The position numbers were made by a program, and so were the translations under genes. The notes beneath the pieces were generated by a model. That model searched no databases. It was not told where the DNA came from and worked only from the letters and a program-made list of their open reading frames with translations. Positions 17,012 through 25,893 of a stretch of DNA of 64,000 nt are shown here, piece by piece; positions within the stretch are counted from its first letter, which is position 1; the number at the start of each line of letters is the position of its first letter. Origin of the DNA: Rhizobium leguminosarum (GTDB taxonomy: Bacteria; Pseudomonadota; Alphaproteobacteria; Rhizobiales; Rhizobiaceae). The stretch covers positions 1 to 64,000 of the forward strand of contig NZ_LWBS01000428.1 of assembly GCF_001652265.1 (NCBI RefSeq), in the 5' to 3' direction.

Positions 17012-19384
17012 TCAGAGCCTGCGAAAGACCAGAACGCCTGATGCCGGCAGCACGGCATCGAGCACTCCCGCCGTTGCTCTGATTCTTCCGCCGCCGTTGC
17101 CGACGTTCCAGCCGCCATATGCGTGAGCATCGGTATTGAAGATCTCCTCCCAGAGATCATCTCCCAGACGTTCGCTGTGCAGCCGATAGCCGTGTTCGAA
17201 GGGAGCGTCGTTCAGCGACCCCACGACGAGGAAATCCTCGCCGTCATTCCATCGATGAAACGCGATCACCCGATTTTCGTCATGATCCAGGGGAATGGCG
17301 ATGTTGCGGGATCGAATGGCATCCTGATGGACGCTGAGCGCGATCAGATCGCGATAACAGCTGATCATCCCTGCCCCGCTGCCATCAGCTTCGCCGAGAA
17401 TATTCTCCCGGTTCTCGAGGAAATCATTGTAGCGATAGGGCTTCTGTGCGCCGATTTCCTCGCCCATGAAAAACATCGGCGTCCCCGGTGATAGCAGCGT
17501 CATCGCCGCCGCGAATCGGGACCTCGCCTCTGCCCACGCCCTGGTCTCGCCGACAACAGGCGCGAAATTGACGGCGATAACCGCGGTTCGCGCCGATCCT
17601 TCACGATTGCCGCAATCGTCATGCGACTGGTTGTAGACCACCTTGGATCGCGCGCTCGTCTGCAATGCGCCGGCAAGAGACGACATGGTCAGCGCCCGCT
17701 TGTCCCCGAAACCAGCATTCTTCAACAGCTGCGCCTGTGCGCCGCCGTGATATTCGACGAGGTTGTGATGAAAATCGCCATACCAGGTGGCATCGAAGCC
17801 GAGCCCGTCGCCGGTCAGGCTCGGCTCCGTCATCGCCGACCAGTCCGAATAATCCTCGGCCGTGAGGAAAAGCTGCGGTTTGATCAGCCGCATCGTGCGG
17901 GTCCACTGCTTCAGAAACTTGGTCCCGAAGGCAGCGGCCCGATCGGCGCGCCGGCCATCGGCATGCAGGACCGGATATTGATGGATCGAACTTGTCTGAT
18001 CGAGCCGGAAACCATCGATATGGCAGATGGAGACGAGGAATGCAGCGCTCGAGATGAAAAGCTGTCGCACGGCTTCCTCATCGAAGCGAGGCGCCCATCC
18101 CGTCGAAATGTTGTCGATGTAGCCGCCCCTGGGATCGGCATAGTCCTCGGGACGTCCCTCGTACCAATAGTAGATATTGCGGGTGTGATCGTTGGAATCA
18201 TAGGCCCATTGCGCCCGCTCGCCATCCGGATCGAAGTGGTTGTAACAGACATCGAGGATGACGGCGATGCCGCGCTGGTGGCAGACCTTGACGAACATCT
18301 TCAGCCGGTCGGTGCCGCCGGCCCCCTGGTCGGCGGCAAAGAAATGCGACGTGCCGTAACCCCAGTTGGCCCGGGTCTCGAATTCCGCAATCGGCAGCAA
18401 TTCCACGGCGTTGACGCCGAGTGCCGAGAGATGCTCGACGAAGACGATGGCATCATCAAGCGTGCCGGGCGCGGCCTTGCCGAAACCGAGGGCGCCGACG
18501 TGCAGTTCATAGATCACCAGATCCTCGAGCCGATCCGGAAGCTTTCGACCGCCGGCGAATTCGTCGGCCCAGAACGCCTCGGCGGCAAGCTCCTGCCCGG
18601 ACGGGAGCACCACCCGCTTCGGGTCGCAGACGACCGAACAGCTTTGCGGTCCGTCCAATGCCGCCGACGATCCGTGATAGATCGCTCCATCGGGATCGAA
18701 GTCTCCCGCGCCGATCTGCATGAGGGACCAGATATCGGTGCGGTAGGCGAGCGATCCATCATCCTTGGTGACGCGGTACATATAGGGCGTGCCGACCATG
18801 CCGTCGAAATCGGAAAGGCCGTGGTCCTCGCCGGTTTCAACACTCCAGAATCCATCAACGGTCCTTCGCATCCTGATGGTTGCGACCGCTCCGGTGCCGT
18901 CATCGGCGATGTAGCCAATGGCGGGATCGGCGAGCACGAGCGAGACGTCCCTGGCGTTCGGCGCCCAGACCGAAAAGCGGATGCCGTCTGCACTGTTGCG
19001 CCTTTCAACCCGGTTCGCCCCCAGACGGCCGATCCATGTCAGATAATAGGTCTGCGGCGCCATCCCCGGCTGGAGATCGAAGGAGCGTTCGCGACGCGTC
19101 GAGGCCTCGTCGTCCAATTCGGCGGCGATTGCCCATAGGCCGGAAGCGCCGGGTCGATCCAGTTCGATCCCCCAGCGAAAATGCGTGCCGATCTCGTCAT
19201 CGGGAAAGGGAACCCTGATGACAAAGACATCATAGCCATCCTCGTCACGAGAGCGCTGCATAGGAACAGACGTCCACTCGTTCGAGGGGCGGCCTTGCTC
19301 GTCCCAACTGCCGCGGAGGCGGACATTGTCGAACGCCATCGAGGGCAAGCCGCAGCGAAACCGGAATTGAACATTGACGGTCAC
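17012..19384 (-). CDS. GH13-family alpha-glucan enzyme (branching/isoamylase-like)
   Basis: About 790 residues. Numbered from the upstream ATG at 19402: residues 10-115 form a starch-binding-like domain (FRCGLPSMAFDNVRLRGSWD), 140-260 a CBM48-like region (IRFSVWAPNARDVSLVLADP), then the GH13 barrel with region I VILDVCYNHF, II GFRLDQ (nucleophile D468), III TAEDYSDW (acid/base E516) and IV NQSHDD (H594-D595). It acts on alpha-glucans, probably cytosolic glycogen since no signal peptide is seen; the choice between branching and debranching/trehalohydrolase-like activity is open. The GTG at 19384 has GGAGG at 5 bases, whereas the ATG at 19402 has no ribosome site, so I prefer GTG. It is divergent from the RTX glycosidase. 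Confidence 0.85.
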   Translation of the reverse strand: MTVNVQFRFRCGLPSMAFDNVRLRGSWDEQGRPSNEWTSVPMQRSRDEDGYDVFVIRVPFPDDEIGTHFRWGIELDRPGASGLWAIAAELDDEASTRRERSFDLQPGMAPQTYYLTWIGRLGANRVERRNSADGIRFSVWAPNARDVSLVLADPAIGYIADDGTGAVATIRMRRTVDGFWSVETGEDHGLSDFDGMVGTPYMYRVTKDDGSLAYRTDIWSLMQIGAGDFDPDGAIYHGSSAALDGPQSCSVVCDPKRVVLPSGQELAAEAFWADEFAGGRKLPDRLEDLVIYELHVGALGFGKAAPGTLDDAIVFVEHLSALGVNAVELLPIAEFETRANWGYGTSHFFAADQGAGGTDRLKMFVKVCHQRGIAVILDVCYNHFDPDGERAQWAYDSNDHTRNIYYWYEGRPEDYADPRGGYIDNISTGWAPRFDEEAVRQLFISSAAFLVSICHIDGFRLDQTSSIHQYPVLHADGRRADRAAAFGTKFLKQWTRTMRLIKPQLFLTAEDYSDWSAMTEPSLTGDGLGFDATWYGDFHHNLVEYHGGAQAQLLKNAGFGDKRALTMSSLAGALQTSARSKVVYNQSHDDCGNREGSARTAVIAVNFAPVVGETRAWAEARSRFAAAMTLLSPGTPMFFMGEEIGAQKPYRYNDFLENRENILGEADGSGAGMISCYRDLIALSVHQDAIRSRNIAIPLDHDENRVIAFHRWNDGEDFLVVGSLNDAPFEHGYRLHSERLGDDLWEEIFNTDAHAYGGWNVGNGGGRIRATAGVLDAVLPASGVLVFRRL

Positions 19385-19593
19385 CGGATCCTCCAAAACC
19401 ATCTCGGAATTCGCCAGACTCTGTCTATGGGCCGTCCCACTCGCGCATGATCAGCCGACCGAACGAAAAAATGCAAGCGCAGATTACATAATAAATACAA
19501 TCCGAATTGAGCCACATTCGCAACAATATATCATGGATAACGAGTCATCGCCGCACGATCCTCCTCGTGTATTAAATCGAATTGGCACCAACA

Positions 19594-19613
19594 AATGGGG
19601 ATTCATTCCCATT
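19594..19613. promoter_or_regulatory. Inverted repeat before the RTX glycosidase
   Basis: AATGGG (19594-19599) and CCCATT (19608-19613) with an 8-base centre, 33 bases before the ATG at 19646. It lies in an unusually AT-rich stretch (about 19480-19600) between two divergent carbohydrate genes. It could be an operator or a 5' leader hairpin. Confidence 0.35.
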
Positions 19614-19645
19614 GCCACTTCCCTCGTAAACCGGGAGAAAAGCTT

Positions 19646-21772
19646 ATGGCTCAAGCCGTTAGAATAAACGATATTATTCGTTCCTTTGGAATTGATACGC
19701 ATATCGACTACACCGACGGAAAATATTCCAACGTCGGAGAAGTTGTTAAGGCTCTCGACTATCTTGGCCTCGATACAGTTCGCGATCACGCCCCCAACTC
19801 CGCCTCCGATCCTAACGGCCAAACGCATCTCGGCGATGCCGCCGAAGCCGGCGTGCAATTCGTCTTCAGCGCCCAGCGGGAAGTCGACCCCGCCACCGTG
19901 GCCCAGCGGCTGCATGATTTCGTGCAGGCCCATCCCGGATCGGTCGTCGGCATCGAAGGCCCGAACGAAGTCAACAACTGGCCGGTCAGCTATCACGGCC
20001 TGAGCGGTCAGGCCGCAGCGGTCGCCTATCAGAAGGACCTGTCTACCGCCGTCAACGCCGACCCCTTGCTGAAGAACATCCCGGTCCTCAGCTTTACCGG
20101 ATATACGGTCGCTTCCGCCTCCGACTACACGACGATCCACACCTATGCGAAGGATGGCGACCAGCCATATTCATGGCTTTCCCGAGAATCCGGCGTTCAG
20201 CGCGCTGCCGATCCGGGCAAGCCGCTGGCCATCACCGAGACCGGTTACCACACCTCGCTCACCGCCGACACCAATGGCGGCTGGGAAGGCGTCAGTGAAG
20301 CGACGCAGGCAAAACTCCTGCTCAATACGCTGATGGACGGCGCCGCACTCGGATCGAAACAGACGTTCATCTACGAGCTGCTGGACGCCTATTCCGATCC
20401 GCAGGGCACCAATCAGGAAAAGCATTTCGGCCTTTTTCATCTCGACTATTCCACCAAGCCGGCTGCGACGGCGATCCACAATCTGACCGAAATCCTTGCG
20501 GACGACGGCGCTGCGAAGGCGAGCTTCAGCACGGGGATCCTCAATTATTCGATCGACGGCCTGCCGTCCTCGGCCCGTAGTCTGCTGACGGAAAAATCGG
20601 ACGGAAGCTACCAGATCACCATCTGGAATGAGCCCGATATCTGGAACCAGTCCACTGATACCGCCATTCAGGCTGCGAACACGGCCGTCAAAGTCAATCT
20701 CGGCGCCTCGTTCGGCTCCGTGAAGGTCTTCGACCCGCTGACCGGAACGACGGCGATCAAAAGCCTCAGTGATGTCTCGTCCCTGACGGTTGATGTCATC
20801 GACCATCCCGTTATCATCGACATCGAAGGCGGCAGCGCCAGCACGCCGCCGCCGGCCACCGGCCATATTTATGGCGGCACGGGCAACGACATATTCACCG
20901 TGAGCAACCCCGCTCAAATCGTCGACGAAAGCCGGGGCGGCGGAACGGATACAGTCATGTCGTCGATCAGCTTCAGCCTCAAGGATACGGCGCATACGAT
21001 CGGAAACGTCGAGAATCTGACGTTGACCGGCACCGCCAATCTGAACGGCACCGGAAATGGCCTGGCGAATGTTCTCGTCGGCAATTCCGGCAACAATATC
21101 CTCGATGGAAGCACCGGCGCCGACCACATGGCGGCGCGCGCCGGCAACGATACCTATGTGGTCGACAATACCGGCGATTTTGCCGATGAAACAGGCGGAT
21201 CCGGCAAGGACACCGTCAAGGCTTCGACTTCCTTCAGCCTGGCCGATCTGAAGCGCACGGCCGGAACGATCGAGAACCTTGCCTTGACCGGGACGGCCAA
21301 TCTCAGCGCGACGGGCAACAACACGTCTAACGTGCTGACCGGCAACGACGGCAGCAACAGTCTCAATGGCGGCAAGGGCGCCGACCAGATGAGCGGCGGG
21401 CTCGGCAACGACAAGCTGATCGGCAAAGCCGGCGCAGACATTCTGACCGGCGGCGGAGGGGCCGATTCCTTCGTTTTCGACGTTAAGCCCGACAATGTGA
21501 GCATCGACAAGATCCGGGATTTCTCGTCGGCGGCCGGCGACAAGCTGCTGCTCGATCATTCGATTTTCGCCGCACTCAGCCTATCCGGATTTTCGGATGA
21601 GAATTTCGTTGTCGGAACGAAAGCGCTCGAAGCTGACGATAGACTGATCTACGACCAGGCCAGCGGCATTCTATCCTTTGATGCGGATGGAAGTGCCGCG
21701 GGTGCGGCAATCGATGTCGCCGATCTCGACAATTCTCCGGCGCTTCACTTCAAGGATTTCGTGCTGATCTGA
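19646..21772 (+). CDS. Secreted RTX-type glycoside hydrolase (clan GH-A-like)
   Basis: A protein of 708 residues in two parts. The N-terminal 330 residues look like a TIM-barrel glycosidase: GIEGPNEVNNW with candidate acid/base E108 after Asn, and LAITETGYHTS with candidate nucleophile E198, the clan GH-A pattern. From about residue 410 to the end is a calcium-binding RTX region (IYGGTGNDIF, GNSGNNILDGSTGADHM, GGLGNDKLIGKAGADILTG) and a serralysin-type C-terminal domain ending HFKDFVLI. There is no Sec signal, so export by a type I system is expected, as for RTX polysaccharide hydrolases of rhizobia. GGGAGA lies about 8 bases before the chosen ATG; the frame extends upstream to 19595. The substrate is probably a plant or bacterial polysaccharide (inference). 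Confidence 0.85.
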   Translation: MAQAVRINDIIRSFGIDTHIDYTDGKYSNVGEVVKALDYLGLDTVRDHAPNSASDPNGQTHLGDAAEAGVQFVFSAQREVDPATVAQRLHDFVQAHPGSVVGIEGPNEVNNWPVSYHGLSGQAAAVAYQKDLSTAVNADPLLKNIPVLSFTGYTVASASDYTTIHTYAKDGDQPYSWLSRESGVQRAADPGKPLAITETGYHTSLTADTNGGWEGVSEATQAKLLLNTLMDGAALGSKQTFIYELLDAYSDPQGTNQEKHFGLFHLDYSTKPAATAIHNLTEILADDGAAKASFSTGILNYSIDGLPSSARSLLTEKSDGSYQITIWNEPDIWNQSTDTAIQAANTAVKVNLGASFGSVKVFDPLTGTTAIKSLSDVSSLTVDVIDHPVIIDIEGGSASTPPPATGHIYGGTGNDIFTVSNPAQIVDESRGGGTDTVMSSISFSLKDTAHTIGNVENLTLTGTANLNGTGNGLANVLVGNSGNNILDGSTGADHMAARAGNDTYVVDNTGDFADETGGSGKDTVKASTSFSLADLKRTAGTIENLALTGTANLSATGNNTSNVLTGNDGSNSLNGGKGADQMSGGLGNDKLIGKAGADILTGGGGADSFVFDVKPDNVSIDKIRDFSSAAGDKLLLDHSIFAALSLSGFSDENFVVGTKALEADDRLIYDQASGILSFDADGSAAGAAIDVADLDNSPALHFKDFVLI

Positions 21773-21781
21773 CCCCGCCAG

Positions 21782-21805
21782 GCCCGTCGCTATTCGGCGG
21801 CGGGC
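21782..21805 (+). terminator. Hairpin after the RTX glycosidase
   Basis: GCCCGTCGC (21782-21790) pairs with GCGGCGGGC (21797-21805) with one G-U pair; 6-base loop. No T-run follows, so it may act as a 3'-end stabiliser rather than an intrinsic terminator. Confidence 0.4.
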
Positions 21806-21824
21806 TGCCGCACCACGTGCGTTT

Positions 21825-21932
21825 CTAAAGCGCGTCGCGATCTTTCAGATTCGCTCCTTGCGCTTTAACTCTTTGTTTTTACGCATGTCGTTGCCGCAAA
21901 ACCGCTGCACACTTTTGCGCGACATGCTTTAG
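21825..21932. repeat. Two-hairpin rhizobial intergenic element, copy 3
   Basis: Module A starts CTAAAGCG at 21825. Module B has GCATGTCG (21883-21890) with CGACATGC (21920-21927), inner GCAAAA/TTTTGC and loop CCGCTGCACAC. It is nearly identical to 16558-16664 but with scattered differences. Confidence 0.85.
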
Positions 21933-22004
21933 CCTCCTCTTGCCGGCACGAAAATCCCGGCCACATTCTCCGTTGACGCCACTCGTGCCGCAACGGAGAA
22001 GCCT

Positions 22005-22307
22005 TTGCCCTGGATCGCCTATATCGCCCATTTCGTCGCCGCGGCATTTTTGACCAACGGCGTCCCACATTTCGTCAACGGCGTCAGCGGCCGCCGTTTC
22101 CGCATCCCGTTCGCGCAAGCGGCGAAGCATGGCTCGCCGACGGCCAATGTCGTCTGGGGCTGGGCGAATTTCCTCATCGCCTTTCTGCTGTTTGCCAATA
22201 TCGGGCCGCTCTATATCGGCACGCCTGGTGATACGATCTTCGTAGCAGTCGGCATGCTCGTCACCGGCATCCTGCTCGCCCGGATTTTCGAAGGCAACGC
22301 GATCTAA
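22005..22307 (+). CDS. Small hydrophobic membrane protein, TTG start
   Basis: A 100-residue protein with probably three membrane segments (IAYIAHFVAAAFLTNGVPHF, VVWGWANFLIAFLLFANIG, TIFVAVGMLVTGILLARIF). The start is TTG at 22005, supported by GGAG 5 bases upstream; no ATG fits. The family is unknown. It lies between two repeat elements and before the HxlR gene on the same strand, with about 90 bases between, so it is probably its own unit. Confidence 0.75.
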   Translation: MPWIAYIAHFVAAAFLTNGVPHFVNGVSGRRFRIPFAQAAKHGSPTANVVWGWANFLIAFLLFANIGPLYIGTPGDTIFVAVGMLVTGILLARIFEGNAI

Positions 22308-22341
22308 AACATGTCGCGCAAAACTGTGCGGCAGTTTTGGA
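22306..22341 (-). repeat. Partial hairpin repeat, inverted, copy 4
   Basis: Half of module B in opposite orientation: AACATGTCGCGCAAAA, then a GTGCGGC loop and GTTTTGG. The outer return arm is missing. It overlaps the stop of the preceding gene, showing the element inserts or decays right at gene ends. Confidence 0.65.
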
Positions 22342-22342
22342 A

Positions 22343-22392
22343 GTAACTTGCATTATGGTAACTTGCATCATGATAGTCACTGCTGTAGTGAC
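22343..22392. promoter_or_regulatory. Direct and inverted repeats before the HxlR gene
   Basis: GTAACTTGCAT occurs exactly twice (22343-22353 and 22358-22368, 15-base period). It is followed by the inverted repeat GTCACT (22376-22381) and AGTGAC (22387-22392). The block ends 8 bases before the HxlR ATG and is a good candidate for autoregulation. HxlR proteins are known to bind near their own promoters. Confidence 0.5.
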
Positions 22393-22399
22393 ATCAGCC

Positions 22400-22906
22400 A
22401 TGCAACGAACGAGCTTCAGCGATTTCAAATGCCCGGCGGCGCGCGCGCTCGACAGCGTCGGCGACTGGTGGAGCATCCTGATCCTGCGAGACGCCTTCCA
22501 GGGGCTTTCGCGTTTCGACGAATTCCAGAAGAGCCTCGGCGTAGCGCCGAACATCCTGACGCGGCGGCTGAAACACTTGACGGATCAGGGGCTGTTCGAA
22601 CGGCGGCTCTACCATCAGCGCCCTGCCCGCTACGAATATCGGCTGACGGACAAGGGCCGTGACTTCTTTCCTGTTCTGATGACGCTGTTTTCCTGGGGAA
22701 ACCGGCACATTCCTGAGGAAGACCTTGCCTTTCTCCTGGGCGATGCCGCCTCCGGTAAAGAGCGTCAGACGGTGCTGGTCGATGCGCAGACTGGCGAACA
22801 GGTGACACCCGAGAACACCAGCCTGCTTGCAGGCCCCGCCGCCGATCACGAAGTGCATGAGCGGATCGCCCGCATGCGCGCCTGGTATCTCGGCATCGAC
22901 ACATAG
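22400..22906 (+). CDS. HxlR-family transcriptional regulator
   Basis: A winged-helix protein of 168 residues. The core ALDSVGDWWSILILRDAFQG, RFDEFQKSLGVAPNILTRRL and RYEYRLTDKG is typical of HxlR/YodB-type regulators, and a Cys at residue 11 (FKCPAARAL) sits where redox-sensing members often keep one. A C-terminal extension of about 60 residues follows the DNA-binding domain. The frame extends upstream to 22337 through the repeat block, so the ATG at 22400 is the better start. The FabF-like gene starts 13 bases downstream, so the two form an operon. A signal such as an electrophile or fatty-acid-related stress is possible but unproven. Confidence 0.88.
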   Translation: MQRTSFSDFKCPAARALDSVGDWWSILILRDAFQGLSRFDEFQKSLGVAPNILTRRLKHLTDQGLFERRLYHQRPARYEYRLTDKGRDFFPVLMTLFSWGNRHIPEEDLAFLLGDAASGKERQTVLVDAQTGEQVTPENTSLLAGPAADHEVHERIARMRAWYLGIDT

Positions 22907-22919
22907 AAAGGACAAAAGA

Positions 22920-24185
22920 ATGGATCGCATCGTTGTCACCGGCATGGGACTTGTCTCGCCACTCGGCACCGGCGTCGAACTTGCCTGGAAGCGCCTTCTC
23001 GACGGCGGTTCGGGGCTGAGGGTGCTGGCGGAGGATATCGTCGGCGAGCTCTCGGCCAAGGTCGGCGGTATCGTTCCCGGCATCGCTGAGGATGCTGAGG
23101 CCGGCTTCGATCCCGACCGTTACATCCCGCCGAAAGACCAGAAGAAGATGGACCGTTTCATCCATTTCGCCATGGCGGCGGCGGAGGAAGCGGTGAGGCA
23201 GGCCGGCTGGATGCCGACCGACGAAGGCGAGCGCCAGCGCACGGCAACGATCATCGCCTCCGGAGTTGGCGGCTTTCCGGCGATCGCCGAAGCGGTGAGG
23301 ATCGGCGAAACGCGCGGCGTGCGGCGGCTGTCGCCCTTCACCGTGCCCGCCTTTCTCGTCAACCTCGCCGCCGGCCAGGTCAGCATCCGCTACGGCTTCA
23401 AGGGGCCGCTTGGGGCTCCGGTGACGGCGTGTGCGGCCAGCGTCCAGGCGATCGGCGATGCGGCGCGTCTAATCCGCTCCGGCGAAGCGGATGTGGCGAT
23501 CTGCGGCGGTGCCGAGGCCTGCATCGACAAGGTGAGCCTCGGCGGCTTTGCCGCTGCGCGTGCCCTTTCCACCGGCTTCAACGAGACGCCGGAGCTGGCG
23601 TCACGGCCCTTCGACACGGCCCGCGACGGTTTCGTCATGGGCGAAGGCGCCGGCATCCTGGTCATCGAGACGCTGGAGCACGCGCTTGCCCGCGGCGCCA
23701 CACCGCTCGCCGAACTCGTCGGCTACGGCACGGCGGCAGACGCCTACCACATGACCTCCGGGCCTGAAGATGGCGACGGCGCGCGACGGGCGATGGACGC
23801 GGCACTGCGGCAAGCGAAGATCCCCGCCTCCGAGGTCAAGCATCTCAACGCGCATGCGACCTCGACGCCGGTCGGCGACAGGGGCGAGATCGCGGCGATC
23901 GGCACGGTCTTCGGCCGCAATGGCGGCATTGCCGTCAGCGCGACGAAATCGGCGACGGGGCATCTGCTCGGAGCCGCCGGCGGGCTGGAGGCGATCTTCA
24001 CCATCCTTGCGCTGCGCGACCAGATCGCGCCGCCGACCCGCAACCTGGATCAGGCCGATCCAGCCGCCGACGGCATCGATATCGTCGGCAAGACGGCGCG
24101 GCCTCTGGCAATGGACTATGCGATCACCAACGGTTTCGGCTTCGGCGGGGTGAATGCCAGCGCCCTGTTCCGGCGCTGGTCGTAA
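22920..24185 (+). CDS. Beta-ketoacyl-ACP synthase II-like (FabF family)
   Basis: A condensing enzyme of 421 residues. The active-site Cys is in PVTACAASVQAIGDA; the catalytic His residues are in NAHATSTPVGD and KSATGHLLGAAGG. It opens RIVVTGMGLVSPLGTGVE, as FabF does. AAAGGA precedes the ATG at 22920. It elongates acyl-ACP with malonyl-ACP. No acyl carrier protein or other fab gene is adjacent; the only partner is the HxlR regulator upstream, which suggests a regulated second copy rather than the housekeeping fabF (inference). No catalytic residue appears missing. Confidence 0.9.
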   Translation: MDRIVVTGMGLVSPLGTGVELAWKRLLDGGSGLRVLAEDIVGELSAKVGGIVPGIAEDAEAGFDPDRYIPPKDQKKMDRFIHFAMAAAEEAVRQAGWMPTDEGERQRTATIIASGVGGFPAIAEAVRIGETRGVRRLSPFTVPAFLVNLAAGQVSIRYGFKGPLGAPVTACAASVQAIGDAARLIRSGEADVAICGGAEACIDKVSLGGFAAARALSTGFNETPELASRPFDTARDGFVMGEGAGILVIETLEHALARGATPLAELVGYGTAADAYHMTSGPEDGDGARRAMDAALRQAKIPASEVKHLNAHATSTPVGDRGEIAAIGTVFGRNGGIAVSATKSATGHLLGAAGGLEAIFTILALRDQIAPPTRNLDQADPAADGIDIVGKTARPLAMDYAITNGFGFGGVNASALFRRWS

Positions 24186-24267
24186 AGTTCGCTTTTCTTG
24201 CGCCAGAAATCGCTTACACTTCTGCCTGTCGGGGGATCGTTTCCCTGAAAGAGCCGGAGATCAATCC

Positions 24268-24696
24268 ATGCGCGCCTTCTTCGCAGTTCTCATCCTGTGT
24301 GCCGCATCCGCCCTCTCCTCCGTATCGGCCCGCGCCGAAGATCCGATCGACACGACGCGGACTATGATCGAGGAACAGATCAAGGCCTTCCTCAAGGACG
24401 ATGCCGAGACCGCCTATTCCTTCGCCGCGCCCGGCATCAGGGCGATCTATCCCGACAAGAACCTGTTCTTCGCCATGGTGAAGAAGAGCTACGAGCCGGT
24501 CTATCACCCAGGCAATTATGCCTTCGGGCGCAGCCGCTCGATCGATAGCGGCGCGCTGATCTATCACGAGGTGCTGATTTCGGGCCGCGACGGCAAGGAC
24601 TGGACGGCGATCTACCAGATCACCCGCCAGCCGGACGGCAGCTACAGGATCAACGGCGTGCAGATCGTGCCAAATACCGACAGCAAGGGCATCTGA
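24268..24696 (+). CDS. DUF4864-type exported protein
   Basis: A 142-residue protein with a signal peptide (MRAFFAVLILCAASALSSVS, cleavage near ARA). The mature domain of about 118 residues matches the DUF4864 pattern: IEEQIKAFLKDDAETAYSFA, GIRAIYPDKNLFFAMVKKSY, YQITRQPDGSYRINGVQI. These are NTF2-like folds of unknown function in the periplasm. GGAG lies 8 bases upstream of the chosen ATG, whereas the longer frame to 24154 runs through the end of the synthase gene. It is probably a separate gene. Confidence 0.8.
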   Translation: MRAFFAVLILCAASALSSVSARAEDPIDTTRTMIEEQIKAFLKDDAETAYSFAAPGIRAIYPDKNLFFAMVKKSYEPVYHPGNYAFGRSRSIDSGALIYHEVLISGRDGKDWTAIYQITRQPDGSYRINGVQIVPNTDSKGI

Positions 24697-24804
24697 CGCG
24701 CTGCTTCCTCTCTTCGACGGAAACTCACCAACTACACGGCCTCGTTGCACTAACGATTTCGAAATCCTCCTCGAGTAACAAAGTGCCAGCGGAGGGTTGT
24801 TGCG

Positions 24805-25891
24805 TTGAACACCGGCAAACAATTTTTTACAGCTCTTGAGGCGTTGCGAGGAATTGCGGCTATCATGGTCATGTTCCTCCACACAGGTGGTACGCTGGGT
24901 CCGATCCCGGCGAATATCAGTTACCTTGCCGTTGACCTCTTCTTTCTATTGAGCGGCGTCGTTCTTGCCAATTCATATGAGAAGCGACTGATAACGGGGC
25001 AGATTTCGCCCGCCGGACTTCTGCTGCAGCGTATCATTCGGCTTTATCCTCTTTATCTTCTTTCGCTTCCGATTGGCCTTTTCAGCTATGCACTTCAAAA
25101 CGGCTCGGACTACTCCACACTGGCGGACCTTCTGCTGAGGGCAATCTTGTTCATTCCAAGCACAAACCAGGAAGGTATCTTTCCCTTCAACGGTCCCAGC
25201 TGGTCGCTCTTCTTCGAGCTCTGGGCGGGAGTGCTGTTCTCCGTGCTCCTGATACGGCTGTCACTCAGAAGCTTACTCGCCATTGCTCTGGGGGCAGCGG
25301 GCATCACTATGTACGGGGCATTGGTCGCAGGTAACTTCGATATTGGTCCCGAGGCGGGCGATTTCAGATTTGGCTTTTTCAAGAGTGCTGTTCTCGTTCT
25401 CGCTCGGGATCTGCCTTTACAGGTCATATGAGGTCCAGAAACCGAATACGGCCAATAACTGCAACATTATCGGCCTTTTTCTCTGTGCCTGTCTGATCCT
25501 CATCACCAACATACCAGCCCGCATATTCTTCGGTTTCCCGTATTTTGATTTCTTATTATGCCTCGTGGTCTTTCCGGCCATTGTCTGGCTTGCGATGCGC
25601 ACGAGACAGACCGGCCTGGTCGAGCTGGTATTTCGTTGGCTGGGGAGGCTTTCCTATCCGATTTATATCCTGCATGGACCCATCTTCAGTCTGCTGCAGT
25701 CACTGCGGCAAAAGGGCTTTGGCCTTCCTGCTTCTCCGGCAGCCGGCATGGTCGTCGTAGTCGGAATTTTCATTGCGGCAGGCATCGCCGCCGTCCACTT
25801 CGACGAGCCAGTGCGAAAAAAACTTAGAATGATGGTTGCGCCAAACCCCGCGTCCGCAGTCCCCGCGGTAAGCAACGCTGGGACGGAGTAG
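24805..25891 (+). pseudogene. Acyltransferase (OafA/type 3 family) with a +1 frameshift
   Basis: Two overlapping frames together encode one membrane acyltransferase of about 361 residues. The first (TTG at 24805, GGAGG upstream) gives ALRGIAAIMVMFLHTGG, with the active-site His typical of OafA-like proteins, and runs to 25431. The second gives the remaining helices (LFSFSLGICLYRSYE and on to 25891). Reading GDFRFGF directly into SRVLFSFSLG needs one base fewer in the T-run at 25375-25379 (five T; four would restore the frame). The cause may be a real mutation, slippage-based phase variation or a sequence error. Intact members O-acylate surface polysaccharides. It converges on tgt, 2 bases away. 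Confidence 0.8.
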
Positions 25892-25893
25892 CC

